DNA of 64,000 bases from Deferribacter thermophilus (GCF_049472675.1 NZ_JAPNXM010000003.1:167331-231330); one strand, 5' to 3'. Positions 1 through 8,341 are shown, numbered from the stretch's first letter. The notes: generated by a model from the sequence alone, not told the origin. Numbers and translations are program-made.

Positions 1-424
1 TTGTTAAAAAATGATACGCATTTTCAAATAATTTTTCATCACTGTTTTTAAATCCTGAAGTTTCTTTACCTGCGATAGGGTGTCCACCAACAAATCTCAA
101 ACCAAGAGATTTTGCTTTTTCCACAATGCTTTTTTTAGTACTACAAGCATCCGTTATCAATACATCAACATTGTAATGTTTTAATTCACCCAACAACTCT
201 AATGTGGTCAATACTGGGGTAGCAAGATATACCAAATCCATATCAAGTGATAAAAAATCTTCTAAATTATCAGTAACTGCGTCAAAAACACCTGATTCTG
301 CTGCAGAAACAACTACTTCTGGATTTAAATCAAACCCATATATTTTAAAACCAACATTATTAAATGCTTTAGCTAAAGAACCACCGATTAATCCTAAACC
401 GACAATCCCTATTTTTTTTATCAA
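1..424 (-). CDS. tyrA: Prephenate dehydrogenase, N-terminal part (cut by window edge)
   Basis: This would convert prephenate to 4-hydroxyphenylpyruvate in tyrosine synthesis. About 141 N-terminal codons are visible; the rest lies beyond base 1. The protein begins with a Rossmann NAD(P)-binding motif (IGIVGLGLIGGSLAKAF) and later shows the family motif GGHPIAGKE, which makes TyrA much more likely than other small dehydrogenases. The start is inferred as TTG at 424-422, 13 bases after the DAHP synthase stop, with a weak AAAGG upstream; no ATG is available at the family N-terminus. It is the last visible gene of the pheA-hisC-DAHP synthase-tyrA operon. Confidence 0.85.
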   Translation of the reverse strand, partial: MIKKIGIVGLGLIGGSLAKAFNNVGFKIYGFDLNPEVVVSAAESGVFDAVTDNLEDFLSLDMDLVYLATPVLTTLELLGELKHYNVDVLITDACSTKKSIVEKAKSLGLRFVGGHPIAGKETSGFKNSDEKLFENAYHFLT

Positions 425-437
425 AACAGATACCTTT

Positions 438-1457
438 TTATTCTTCTAAATGTTTCTCTAAAGTTGCAGCAATAACTCTAACCCTTTTCATCAACACTTC
501 AAAATCTGAAGGCAAAATTGATTGATCACCATCACTCAAAGCTTCAGATGGACGGGGATGAACCTCTACCATAAGACCATCAGCTCCTGCAGCTATTGCA
601 GCCTGAGCCATAGGTAGAATACAATCTCTTCTACCTGTACCATGACTTGGATCCACTATGATAGGTAAATGGCTTGAATTTTTAATAACAGGGACTGCAG
701 CAAGATCCAATGTATTTCTTGTCTCAGTATCAAAAGACCTTATCCCCCTTTCGCAAAGGATGATGTCATAGTTCCCTTCACTTGCTATATATTCTGCTGC
801 CATAAGAAACTCTTTGATAGTGGCACACATCCCTCTTTTCAGCATTACTGGCATTTTCGCCTTACCAACCTCTTTCAACAATCTGAAGTTTGACATATTC
901 CTTGCGCCAATTTGCAAAATATCAGCATATTTTGCCACCAGATCCAGATCTCTTGGATCCATGAGCTCAGTTATTACAAGCATTCCAAAGTGATCTGCAA
1001 CTTCACGAAGATATTTCAACCCCTCTTCGCCAAGCCCCTGGAAAGAATAAGGGCTAGTTCTTGGTTTAAATGCTCCCCCTCTTAAAATTCTTGCACCTGC
1101 TTTATAAACAGATTCTGCAACTTCAAATAATAACTCTCTACTTTCTACCGAACAGGGGCCAGCCATTACTGCAATATGTTTGCCACCTATTTTTACACCC
1201 TTAATATTTAAAACAGTCGGCTCTTTTTTAAAATCTTTGCTCACAAGTTTGTAAGGTTTTAAAATGGGGACGACCTTCTCAACACCTGGCAAAGAGCTCA
1301 ACGGTTTATCTCTAAGTGCCCTTTCATCACCTATTGCACCAATAATTGTTCTTTCTACACCTTTTGAAAGGTGAGTTTTAAACCCATATTCTATTAATTT
1401 CTTCTCAACAAATTCTATCTCTTTCTCTGTGGCCTCTGGCCTCATTACTATAATCAT
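438..1457 (-). CDS. aroF: 3-deoxy-7-phosphoheptulonate (DAHP) synthase, type I-beta with N-terminal regulatory domain
   Basis: First enzyme of the shikimate pathway, condensing phosphoenolpyruvate and erythrose 4-phosphate. At 339 residues it matches the Thermotoga-type enzyme. Residues 1-70 form a ferredoxin-like (ACT-like) regulatory domain, and the TIM barrel follows. Visible catalytic motifs are GPCSVES with the metal-binding Cys102, the phosphate-binding RGGAFKPRTSPY, and DPSHGTGRR near the C-terminus. In this subfamily the N-terminal domain mediates tyrosine/phenylalanine feedback, so inhibition by pathway products is expected (inference). It sits between hisC (2-base gap) and tyrA in one operon. 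The symbol is generic; aroG or aroA(G) are equally used. Confidence 0.93.
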   Translation of the reverse strand: MIIVMRPEATEKEIEFVEKKLIEYGFKTHLSKGVERTIIGAIGDERALRDKPLSSLPGVEKVVPILKPYKLVSKDFKKEPTVLNIKGVKIGGKHIAVMAGPCSVESRELLFEVAESVYKAGARILRGGAFKPRTSPYSFQGLGEEGLKYLREVADHFGMLVITELMDPRDLDLVAKYADILQIGARNMSNFRLLKEVGKAKMPVMLKRGMCATIKEFLMAAEYIASEGNYDIILCERGIRSFDTETRNTLDLAAVPVIKNSSHLPIIVDPSHGTGRRDCILPMAQAAIAAGADGLMVEVHPRPSEALSDGDQSILPSDFEVLMKRVRVIAATLEKHLEE

Positions 1458-1459
1458 TT

Positions 1460-2557
1460 TTAGCCTCCAATAACCTCTTCTAATTTTTCTATAAAAATTT
1501 GGTTCTCATCAGGCAATCCGATTGAAACCCTGATAAATGGTGCCAGTTTTGGCCCAAGAAATCTAACAATCACACCTTTGTGTAATAACTCGTTAAAAAC
1601 TCTATTCCCATCACCAACATCAACAAGTATAAAATTTGCCTGCGTTTCATAATATTTTAAACCAAGCTTCTGAAACTCTTTATACAGATACAGTTTTCCA
1701 TCCCTATTGTTTTTTATAACTTTTCTTAAAAAGTCATGATCATCAAGAGCAGCAATAGCCGCCACTTGAGCAGCCATATTTACATTAAAAGGTTGCCTCA
1801 CCCTATTTAACATATCAAGAGCCTTACTATTACCAATAATATATCCTATCCTAAGTCCAGCCAATCCGTATGCTTTAGAAAAGGTTCTTATGGAAAAAAG
1901 GTTTGGATATTTTTTCATCAATTTCAAACTATTAGGATAATCTGCCGCATCGACAAATTCATAATAAGCTTCATCAAGTATCACAAGGATATCTTCTCTC
2001 ACATTATCAAGAAAAGATACAAGCTGTTCTTCACTAAAATAAGTCCCTGTGGGGTTATTTGGATTGGCCAAAAATACAATCTTTGTTTTATCATCGATAT
2101 TTTCAAGTATTCTATCAAAATTGACAATAAAATCCTTATCAGTTTCAACCCATTTGCAAAAGGAGTTATTTGCCTGTGCAATTATACCATATACAGAAAA
2201 ACTTGGGGCAAAAGATACCACATTTTCTCCAGGCTTCACAAAAGTCCTGATAAGAAGCTCAATTATCTCATTTGAACCAGTACCAAATAGCAACTCATTT
2301 TGTGCCACATTTAATTTTTTGCTCAATTTTTCTCTTAAATAATAGCAATCTCCAAGCGGATATCTATTTAATTCATCTAAAAAATTCATTAATGCTTCTT
2401 TACTTTTTGGTGGAATCCCCAAAGGATTCTCATTAGAGGCAAGTTTAATTGCCTTTTTAATACCAAGCTCCCTTTCAAGCTCTTTTACAGGTTTTCCTGG
2501 CTGATAAGGGATTAAGCTTGCAATATTTTCTCCAGCTAATTTTTCAAAATCTATCAT
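1460..2557 (-). CDS. hisC: Histidinol-phosphate / aromatic aminotransferase (HisC family)
   Basis: A 365-residue PLP-dependent fold type I aminotransferase of the HisC family. Visible motifs are SNENPLG near residue 41, NPNNPTG at 165-171, DEAYYEF at 195-201, the PLP Schiff-base lysine Lys228 in SIRTFSKAYGLAGLR, and a C-terminal FIRVSIGLP. HisC converts imidazole-acetol phosphate to histidinol phosphate. Lying between pheA and DAHP synthase, this copy probably also or mainly transaminates phenylpyruvate and 4-hydroxyphenylpyruvate (inference from context; such HisC paralogues are known). Its ATG overlaps the pheA stop by four bases, so the two are translationally coupled. Confidence 0.9.
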   Translation of the reverse strand: MIDFEKLAGENIASLIPYQPGKPVKELERELGIKKAIKLASNENPLGIPPKSKEALMNFLDELNRYPLGDCYYLREKLSKKLNVAQNELLFGTGSNEIIELLIRTFVKPGENVVSFAPSFSVYGIIAQANNSFCKWVETDKDFIVNFDRILENIDDKTKIVFLANPNNPTGTYFSEEQLVSFLDNVREDILVILDEAYYEFVDAADYPNSLKLMKKYPNLFSIRTFSKAYGLAGLRIGYIIGNSKALDMLNRVRQPFNVNMAAQVAAIAALDDHDFLRKVIKNNRDGKLYLYKEFQKLGLKYYETQANFILVDVGDGNRVFNELLHKGVIVRFLGPKLAPFIRVSIGLPDENQIFIEKLEEVIGG

Positions 2558-3624
2558 TTTTCCCCCTTTGGATATGAACCTAATATTTTTAACATATTTA
2601 CATTTTTAGAAAAATTTTCAAGAGCCTTCTTAACAGGCTCATCATCTATATGTCCATCGATATCCACATAAAAGATATACTCCCAAGCCTTCCTTTTTGA
2701 AGGCCTCGATTCAATCTTAGTCATATTGATATTTTCTTCGGCAAATGCTTTCAAAGCGTTGTATAATGAACCAGCTTTGTGAGCTAAGGAAAACATAATA
2801 GATGTTTTATCATTACCTGTTTTTGCAGGCTCATTAAAACCTATAACAAGAAATCTTGTGTAATTGTTTGTATAATCTTCGATACTCTTTTCCACTATCT
2901 TTAGTCCGTATTGAATTTCAGCCATTTCACTGGCTATAGCAGCGACAGAAGCATCCCCCTTTGCAATTTCGGCCGCTTTTGCAGTGGACTCAACTTCTAC
3001 AATAGTAATATTTCTAGCATTCTTGCTAAGCCATTTTCTACATTGCGCAATGGCATGAGGGTGAGAATATATCTTTCTGATATCCTCAAATTTTCCGCTC
3101 AAATTCATCAAATGATGAGAAACTTCTAAAAATATTTCCCCACATATCTTTAAAGTGGAATCCATAAACATATCAAGGGTATGATTGACCACACCTTCCA
3201 ATGAGTTTTCAATAGGGATTACACCATAAGCACATCTCTTTTTTTCCACATATTCAAACACATCTGAGATATTAGAAAGCGGAATAAGCTTTGCTGCAAG
3301 CCCAAAATGTTTTATCCCTGCAAGATGTGTAAAGGTGCCCTCAGGACCAAGATAAGCAATCTTTTGAACCTCTTCAAGTGATAAAGAAGCAGAAATTATC
3401 TCTCTAAAAACATTTTTTATATATTCATCAGGAAAAGGGCCTGTATTTATATTTTTCAAACGCTCATATATAGCCTTTTCTCTTGAAGGAACATACAATG
3501 GCTTATTCTGCTCCTTTTTTATCTTACCAATTTCAATTACAAGCTTAGCACGCTCATTGAGAAGCTTTAAAATTTGCTCATCAATTTTATCTATCTCTTT
3601 TCTTAAATCGTTTAATCTATCCAT
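2554..3624 (-). CDS. pheA: Bifunctional chorismate mutase / prephenate dehydratase
   Basis: Converts chorismate to prephenate and then to phenylpyruvate. The 356-residue protein has an AroQ-type chorismate mutase helix bundle in residues 1-85 (LNDLRKEIDKIDEQILKLLN). The dehydratase domain starts at AYLGPEGTFTHLA and contains the catalytic NYTRFLVIG motif. A C-terminal ACT domain carries the ESRPSK phenylalanine-binding motif, so feedback inhibition by phenylalanine is expected. It is the first gene of the aromatic operon. The 500 bases upstream are non-coding and carry repeats. Confidence 0.95.
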   Translation of the reverse strand: MDRLNDLRKEIDKIDEQILKLLNERAKLVIEIGKIKKEQNKPLYVPSREKAIYERLKNINTGPFPDEYIKNVFREIISASLSLEEVQKIAYLGPEGTFTHLAGIKHFGLAAKLIPLSNISDVFEYVEKKRCAYGVIPIENSLEGVVNHTLDMFMDSTLKICGEIFLEVSHHLMNLSGKFEDIRKIYSHPHAIAQCRKWLSKNARNITIVEVESTAKAAEIAKGDASVAAIASEMAEIQYGLKIVEKSIEDYTNNYTRFLVIGFNEPAKTGNDKTSIMFSLAHKAGSLYNALKAFAEENINMTKIESRPSKRKAWEYIFYVDIDGHIDDEPVKKALENFSKNVNMLKILGSYPKGEK

Positions 3625-3778
3625 AGGTGTGTTATATAATTCAGAGTTAAAAAATATTCAACCTTTTTAAGTTTTATAATACCATATTTCTAAACTAACC
3701 ACTATAAATTGTTTGAAATGCGGGTGTTGCTCAACAATAATTGAGGGTATTGCACAATAATAATTACTCAAATATCTT

Positions 3779-3852
3779 AGATTGTTTCGCTAATGCTTGC
3801 AATGACAGATTCCCCTGTCATTGCGAGGCAACATAAGTTGCCGAAGCAATCT
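3779..3852. repeat. Imperfect palindromic repeat, copy 1
   Basis: About 74 bases framed by AGATTGTTTCGC on the left and GAAGCAATCT on the right, which are inverted. An inner inverted pair is GCAATGACAG / CTGTCATTGC. The whole unit can fold into a long hairpin. Structure and composition (higher GC than the surroundings) resemble non-autonomous REP/MITE-like intergenic repeats. Confidence 0.7.
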
Positions 3853-3916
3853 CTTCTTTTATTCCCTTTTCACATTTCACTTTTCACTATTCACCATTCA
3901 CTACTTACGAAATATA

Positions 3917-3951
3917 GACTGCTTCGTCACTAACGTTCCTCGCAGTGACAA
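3917..3951. repeat. Partial, diverged copy of the palindromic repeat
   Basis: GACTGCTTCGTCACTAACG followed by TTCCTCGCAGTGACA resembles half of the neighbouring units (TGCTTCG then GCAGTGACA against GCAATGACA). It lacks a matching right arm, so it is probably a truncated copy or a variant of the family. Confidence 0.45.
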
Positions 3952-3958
3952 AAATTGG

Positions 3959-4033
3959 AGATTGCTTCGCTAATGCCCGCAATGACAGCATTTTCGGGTC
4001 ATTGCAAAGCTACAAAAATTGCTGAAGCAATCT
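3959..4033. repeat. Imperfect palindromic repeat, copy 2
   Basis: About 75 bases, AGATTGCTTCGCTAATGC at the left and GAAGCAATCT at the right, with the inner pair GCAATGACAG / GGTCATTGC. It is in the same orientation as copy 1 and about 80% identical over the arms by eye. The outer arms AGATTGCTTCG / CGAAGCAATCT (one mismatch) are the terminal inverted repeats. Confidence 0.7.
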
Positions 4034-4077
4034 CATGTTTATATTTATTATCAACATGTCAATCTATAGCATAACAT

Positions 4078-4102
4078 AAAAAAAGCCCCATTATGGGCTT
4101 TA
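4078..4102 (-). terminator. Rho-independent terminator of the glycyl-radical enzyme operon
   Basis: Read on the minus strand, a stem AAAGCCC / GGGCTTT with a six-base loop is followed by a run of eight T. It lies 22 bases downstream of the stop codon of the 806-residue enzyme. Confidence 0.85.
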
Positions 4103-4124
4103 AAGTCTTACTGTTTTTTTGATT

Positions 4125-6545
4125 TTACATAGATTCGTGCTCTGTTCTTCTGATTATTTCATCCTGCAACTTATCATTTAAATCACAAAAATAGTCGCTA
4201 TAACCTGCAACCCTTACGATTAAGTCCCTATACTGCTCAGGATGTTTTTTAGCCTCTTTTAATACATCTGCACTAATTACATTAAACTGAATATGATGTC
4301 CATCCATAGCAAAGTAAGACCTAATTAGTGAACAAACAGCATCAATCCCCTTTTCTGTTTCCAAAAATGATGGAGAAAACTTCATATTAAGCAAAGTTCC
4401 ACCTGTTTTAATATGATCCATTTTTGCAGCTGATTTTATAACAGCTGTTGGCCCATTTCTATCACACCCCTGCACAGGTGATATCCCCTCAGAAAGAGGC
4501 TCATGCGCAAACCTACCATCTGGGGTTGCACCACACACTTCACCAAAATATACATGACAGGTAGTAGGCAACATATTAATCCTAAACTTTCCTCCAGGTT
4601 TTGTCGTAGGTCTGTCATCAATCAAGGAGAAAAATGTTTCAAATATTTGTCTCATTATACTGTCAGCATAATCATCATCATTGCCATATTTTGGTGTCTT
4701 GTTCCATAAAAATAGCCTTTCCTTTTCATACCCTTTAAAATTTGCTTTCAACATCATCAACAACTCATCAATCGTAAACCTTTTTGTATCAAAAACATGG
4801 TATTTTATAGCTGATAATGAATCAGTAATTGTCCCAATACCTACACCTTGGACATAAAGGGAGTTGTATCTTGCTCCACCTGCGTTGTAATCCACCCCTT
4901 TTTCGATACAATCATCAATAAGAATTGATAAAAATGGAGAAGGCATATATTTTGCATAAATCCTCTCAATAATCCTGTTCCCTTTAAGCTTTATATTTAC
5001 AAAATATTCAAGTTGCTTTTTAAAAGCATTCATTAACTCATCAAAGGTTTTAAACTCTCTTGGATCACCTGTTTCAACCCCTATTTTTTCTCCAGTCAAA
5101 GGGTCAATCCCATTATTGAGTGCAACCTCAAGAACTTTCACCAGATTAAAATAACCTGTCAATGCGTAATTCTCTTTTCCAAATGCTCCAGCTTCTACGC
5201 ACCCACTTGTCCCACCATTTCTTGCATCAATGATTGATTTCCCTTGCCTTAATAATTCTTGAATTACTGCATCGGTGTTAAATATTGAAGGCTGTCCAAA
5301 ACCTGTTTTAATAATCTGCAAAGCTCTTTTGATAAATCTATCAGGGCTCTTTTTACTTACCTGAATACTTGTGCTTGGCTGCAATAATCTCATCTCTTCT
5401 ATCACATCAAGAATTAGAAAAGTCAGCTCATTTACAGCACTACTACCATCCTCATTTACTCCACCAAGATTGATTTGAGCAAAATCTGTATAAGTGGCAC
5501 TCTCCTTTGCTGTTACCCCCACTTTTGGAGGTGCTGGCTGATTATTAAACTTTATCCAGAAACATTCTAAAAGTTCCCTTGCTCTTTCTTTAGTTAAGAG
5601 CCCTTCCTCAATATCTTTTTTATAAAATGGGTAAAGATTTCTATCTAATTTACCAGGGTTAAATGCATCCCAAGTATTTAACTCACTAATTACCCCCACA
5701 TGAACAAACCAATAATATTGCAAAGCCTCATGAAAGGTATCTGGCTTATTTTCAGGAACTTTATCACAAATTCTTGAAAGCTCTAATAGCTCTGCTCTTT
5801 TTTCTTCATCCTCTTCTTTCTCAGCCATTTTTCTTAGTAACTTGGAATATCTTTTAGCATAAATAATTAGCCCTTCTGCTGCATGCCTCATACCAATTAG
5901 CTGTTCTTTTTTATCAAAAGCAAAGGGATCATTTTCAAAATCAAGATTTGCAATTGATTCATCAATTTTTTTAATAAAGTCTTTCATCCCGTATTTATAA
6001 ATTTTATCATCTAAAACTGTATGACCAGGGGCTCTTTGCTCCATAAACTCTGTGAAAATCCCTGCTTTGTATGCCTTTAGCCATTCTTCATCCATTTCAG
6101 CATAAATCTTATCCCTAATCGTTTTACCTTTCCAAAAAGGGATAATCTCTTTTTCGTATAATTCAAATACTTCTTCACTTACTTTGTATGGCACTTTTTC
6201 TCTATCATTTAGCATTTTCAAATCTTCTAAAGAATGGCAGCAAACTTCTGGATAGGTAGGTACAGCTTTTGGAGCTTCACCCCTTTCTCCAACAATCAGC
6301 TCATCTTTATCAAAATATAAAGATTTTTTCTCCATCAAATACTTAAAAGCTTTCCCTCTAACAACCGGTATAGACATCTCTTTATTGTTCTTATAAAATT
6401 CTGTAATGATTTTTGCTCTTTCACCACTGATGCGTTCTTCTGTTTCAAGGCTCTTTCTCCTAAGTCTCCTTACCCTTTCTGTTGAGCCTCTTTCAAGATA
6501 CTCTTTCCCTGTTGGAAAATTTAAAACACAACTTTTTGTTGCCAT
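4125..6545 (-). CDS. Glycyl-radical enzyme, HypD-like (trans-4-hydroxy-L-proline dehydratase family)
   Basis: An 806-residue pyruvate-formate-lyase-like enzyme. The thiyl cysteine is Cys449, with Glu451, in GGTSGCVEAGAFGKE. The glycyl radical site is Gly781 in RVAGYSDYF, 25 residues from the end. GCVE plus RVAGYSD marks the dehydratase-type enzymes and not formate lyase itself. As I remember the clostridial HypD protein, similarity runs along the whole chain (for example the WFVH..ELN.WDAF.PG.LD segment, MDHIKTGGTLLN, and GPTAVIKS). HypD turns trans-4-hydroxyproline into 1-pyrroline-5-carboxylate, which ProC then reduces to proline. No proC lies nearby, so the substrate should be treated as probable. 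The SD AGGAGG overlaps the stop of the activase gene, so the two are coupled. Confidence 0.85.
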   Translation of the reverse strand: MATKSCVLNFPTGKEYLERGSTERVRRLRRKSLETEERISGERAKIITEFYKNNKEMSIPVVRGKAFKYLMEKKSLYFDKDELIVGERGEAPKAVPTYPEVCCHSLEDLKMLNDREKVPYKVSEEVFELYEKEIIPFWKGKTIRDKIYAEMDEEWLKAYKAGIFTEFMEQRAPGHTVLDDKIYKYGMKDFIKKIDESIANLDFENDPFAFDKKEQLIGMRHAAEGLIIYAKRYSKLLRKMAEKEEDEEKRAELLELSRICDKVPENKPDTFHEALQYYWFVHVGVISELNTWDAFNPGKLDRNLYPFYKKDIEEGLLTKERARELLECFWIKFNNQPAPPKVGVTAKESATYTDFAQINLGGVNEDGSSAVNELTFLILDVIEEMRLLQPSTSIQVSKKSPDRFIKRALQIIKTGFGQPSIFNTDAVIQELLRQGKSIIDARNGGTSGCVEAGAFGKENYALTGYFNLVKVLEVALNNGIDPLTGEKIGVETGDPREFKTFDELMNAFKKQLEYFVNIKLKGNRIIERIYAKYMPSPFLSILIDDCIEKGVDYNAGGARYNSLYVQGVGIGTITDSLSAIKYHVFDTKRFTIDELLMMLKANFKGYEKERLFLWNKTPKYGNDDDYADSIMRQIFETFFSLIDDRPTTKPGGKFRINMLPTTCHVYFGEVCGATPDGRFAHEPLSEGISPVQGCDRNGPTAVIKSAAKMDHIKTGGTLLNMKFSPSFLETEKGIDAVCSLIRSYFAMDGHHIQFNVISADVLKEAKKHPEQYRDLIVRVAGYSDYFCDLNDKLQDEIIRRTEHESM

Positions 6546-6546
6546 A

Positions 6547-7443
6547 TTATCCTCCTATCAAAACGGAAAACCCTTTTTTTTCAAAAAATTCTTTAAAATA
6601 ATTTACTTTATTTTTATCTATCTCTGGGATATCCCCCACCAAAACATCCATCCCTAACCTTAAATACTTATCAATCATAATATTGTGATAAGGTAGCAAA
6701 TCCACACCCTTTACTGATTTTAGATCTTTTATAAAATCATAGATCTTATCTATCTCCTCTACATCATCATTTACACCAGGGATTAAAGGGATTCTAACCC
6801 TTATATCATTAGCTATTTCATCAAGCTTTCTCAAATTTTCTAAAATCAAACGATTTGAAACCCCTGTATATTTCTTATGTTTATCATCATCCATCATTTT
6901 TATATCATAAAGATATGTATCAATATACTGATTGCATGCCTCAATATTTGCAAAATCGGTATATCCACTGGTATCAACAGATGTATTCAACCTTTTTTCT
7001 TTTGATAATTTCAATAGTTCTCTCAAAAATTCTGGCTGTGCAAAAGGCTCTCCACCAGAAAAGGTTACACCACCTTTGGAGCTATCAAAAAAGAGTTCAT
7101 CTTTGCAGACTGATTCTATAACTTCCTCAGCAGCAATGTAATAACCAATAATTTCAAGGGCATCTGCAGGGCATTCATCTACACAAATTCCACAAAGCGT
7201 GCAATTATCATGAAGCTCTAAAGTATCAGCTATTTTTATAGCTTTTTCAGGGCAAACAGTTTCACAGGTAAAACACCTAATACATCTTGACTGAAAAAAA
7301 GACATCTGCGGTGTCATCTTTTGACTCTCAGGATTATGACACCACATACAGCGCAAAGGGCACCCTTTTAAGAAAACTGTAACCCTTATACCATCGCCAT
7401 CATTTACTGCGTATCTTTTTATATCAAAAACTACACCCTTCAT
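6547..7443 (-). CDS. Glycyl-radical enzyme activating enzyme (radical SAM)
   Basis: Installs the glycyl radical on its partner by SAM cleavage. The 298-residue protein has the radical SAM CX3CX2C motif (Cys28, Cys32, Cys35 in GCPLRCMWCHNPES). An inserted ferredoxin-like domain follows with two [4Fe-4S] sets (Cys54/57/60/64 and Cys81/84/87/91). This insert is typical of activases for dehydratase-type glycyl-radical enzymes and is absent from PflA. It also carries SGGEP (SAM binding) and DIKMMDD. It lies directly before the 806-residue enzyme and overlaps the stop of the regulator upstream by four bases, so the three genes form one transcription unit. Confidence 0.93.
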   Translation of the reverse strand: MKGVVFDIKRYAVNDGDGIRVTVFLKGCPLRCMWCHNPESQKMTPQMSFFQSRCIRCFTCETVCPEKAIKIADTLELHDNCTLCGICVDECPADALEIIGYYIAAEEVIESVCKDELFFDSSKGGVTFSGGEPFAQPEFLRELLKLSKEKRLNTSVDTSGYTDFANIEACNQYIDTYLYDIKMMDDDKHKKYTGVSNRLILENLRKLDEIANDIRVRIPLIPGVNDDVEEIDKIYDFIKDLKSVKGVDLLPYHNIMIDKYLRLGMDVLVGDIPEIDKNKVNYFKEFFEKKGFSVLIGG

Positions 7444-8129
7444 ACCTTACCTTTAAAATAGTATTGAATGATATAATTTTTCTGAACTTCAAAGCTCCAA
7501 TGAACATCTCTGATATAATCAGCCGCTAAAAGATACTCCCTCTTTTTAAGCAGTTCTATTAATCTGTCATGCTCAAGCAATGAGTTGTACTCCCAGTCAG
7601 GCACATACCCCTTTTCCCTTGGAAAATCGTATAATCTTTGCTTGCATACATCCAATGTTCTCAAGAGCTGGCTGTTATTACTTAGCCTAAGATATACATT
7701 GTGAAATTTTACATTGTTTTCATAATAAAGATCAAAGTTGTCATTATCTAAAGCTTTTCTCATCTCGAGATTAAGTTCTTTCATCTCAGCTATATCATCA
7801 TCACTCAATTTATTAGCTACAGATATCAAAGCTGAGCTTTCTAACCCTCCAATCATTTCATAAAGATTTTTTATATCATCAAGAGTAAGCTCATTAACAA
7901 CGATCCCTCTTCTCGGTAATATTTTTACGAACCCATCAATTTCTAATTGCAACAAAGCATCACGCAAAGGGGTTTTACTAACACCAAGCTGAGCCGATAG
8001 CTTGTTTATATCTATAAAATCCCCTTTTTTTAACCTGCCAGCATTAATTTCTTCTTTTAAATAATCATAAACCTGCTCTCTCAAGGATTTAGTATTCAAC
8101 ACATTCAAACTCATATCCATCTCCCACAC
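7440..8129 (-). CDS. GntR/FadR-family transcriptional regulator
   Basis: A 229-residue regulator with an N-terminal winged helix-turn-helix (about residues 14-75; LSAQLGVSKTPLRDALLQLE is the recognition region) and a C-terminal all-helical FCD-type ligand domain. FCD domains usually bind small carboxylates through a metal ion. It is the first gene of the glycyl-radical operon and overlaps the activase. Autoregulation through the 20-bp palindrome covering its promoter is likely (inference). Two internal ATGs (MWEMDM) leave the exact start open by up to five codons. Confidence 0.9.
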   Translation of the reverse strand: MWEMDMSLNVLNTKSLREQVYDYLKEEINAGRLKKGDFIDINKLSAQLGVSKTPLRDALLQLEIDGFVKILPRRGIVVNELTLDDIKNLYEMIGGLESSALISVANKLSDDDIAEMKELNLEMRKALDNDNFDLYYENNVKFHNVYLRLSNNSQLLRTLDVCKQRLYDFPREKGYVPDWEYNSLLEHDRLIELLKKREYLLAADYIRDVHWSFEVQKNYIIQYYFKGKV

Positions 8130-8135
8130 TTCCTG

Positions 8136-8155
8136 ATATCTGATATATCAGATAT
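8136..8155. promoter_or_regulatory. 20-bp perfect palindrome, probable operator of the GntR-glycyl-radical operon
   Basis: The sequence ATATCTGATATATCAGATAT is a perfect 20-bp palindrome and contains the -10 element of the leftward promoter. Its centre, TGATATATCA, has the length and symmetry of FadR-subfamily operators. It is seven bases from the GntR start codon. The likely binding protein is the adjacent GntR regulator (inference). Confidence 0.7.
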
Positions 8156-8170
8156 TAGTTTAAATGTCAA
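8142..8170 (-). promoter_or_regulatory. Sigma-70 type promoter of the glycyl-radical operon
   Basis: On the minus strand, -35 TTGACA (8165-8170), a 17-base spacer, then -10 TATATC (8142-8147). The palindromic operator overlaps the -10 element, a geometry suited to repression. Confidence 0.7.
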
Positions 8171-8209
8171 CTTTTTCTTTCTTTATATATTGACATGCCT
8201 AAATTTTTG

Positions 8210-8226
8210 TGTTTTAAAATAAAACA
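8210..8226. promoter_or_regulatory. Inverted repeat upstream of the iclR promoter
   Basis: TGTTTTA-AAA-TAAAACA, two perfect 7-base arms with a 3-base centre. The same GTTTTA/TAAAAC words recur around the -10 element of the IclR promoter (8279-8304), so the two may be operator sites for one protein, plausibly IclR itself. Confidence 0.45.
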
Positions 8227-8268
8227 AATAATTGCAATATTTATTAACAAAGTTTTATTCCTGTGCTA

Positions 8269-8304
8269 TTGACAAAAAATAAAACTGAGTTATAATTGTT
8301 TTAT
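8269..8304 (+). promoter_or_regulatory. Promoter of the IclR regulator with an embedded inverted repeat
   Basis: TTGACA (8269-8274), a 16-base spacer and TATAAT (8291-8296) are both perfect consensus boxes. ATAAAAC (8279-8285) and GTTTTAT (8298-8304) form inverted arms around the -10, suggesting autorepression. Confidence 0.75.
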
Positions 8305-8341
8305 AGTAAGTTATAAAGTAAACAGTTTTTTAGCGAGGTGA

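Larger units (their letters stand above)
3625..4124. other. 500-base intergenic region with repeats
   Basis: No coding signal was seen on either strand. The region separates pheA (leading left) from the end of the glycyl-radical enzyme gene. It holds two full copies and one partial copy of an imperfect palindromic repeat, a stretch of near-repeats of TTCACTATTCACC type around 3860-3905, and the glycyl-radical operon terminator at 4078-4102. Confidence 0.7.

Noticed and set aside
204..449. 81-residue plus-strand frame across the tyrA start
   Set aside because: Antisense of the tyrA N-terminus and the aroF end, whose Rossmann motif is clear on the other strand.
3625..4124. CRISPR array from the repeated units
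   Set aside because: Only two full copies, each palindromic over its whole length and without regular spacers or cas genes.
4125..6545. Pyruvate formate-lyase
   Set aside because: The active site is GCVE with a single cysteine, not the Cys-Cys pair of PflB, and the activase carries extra Fe-S clusters.
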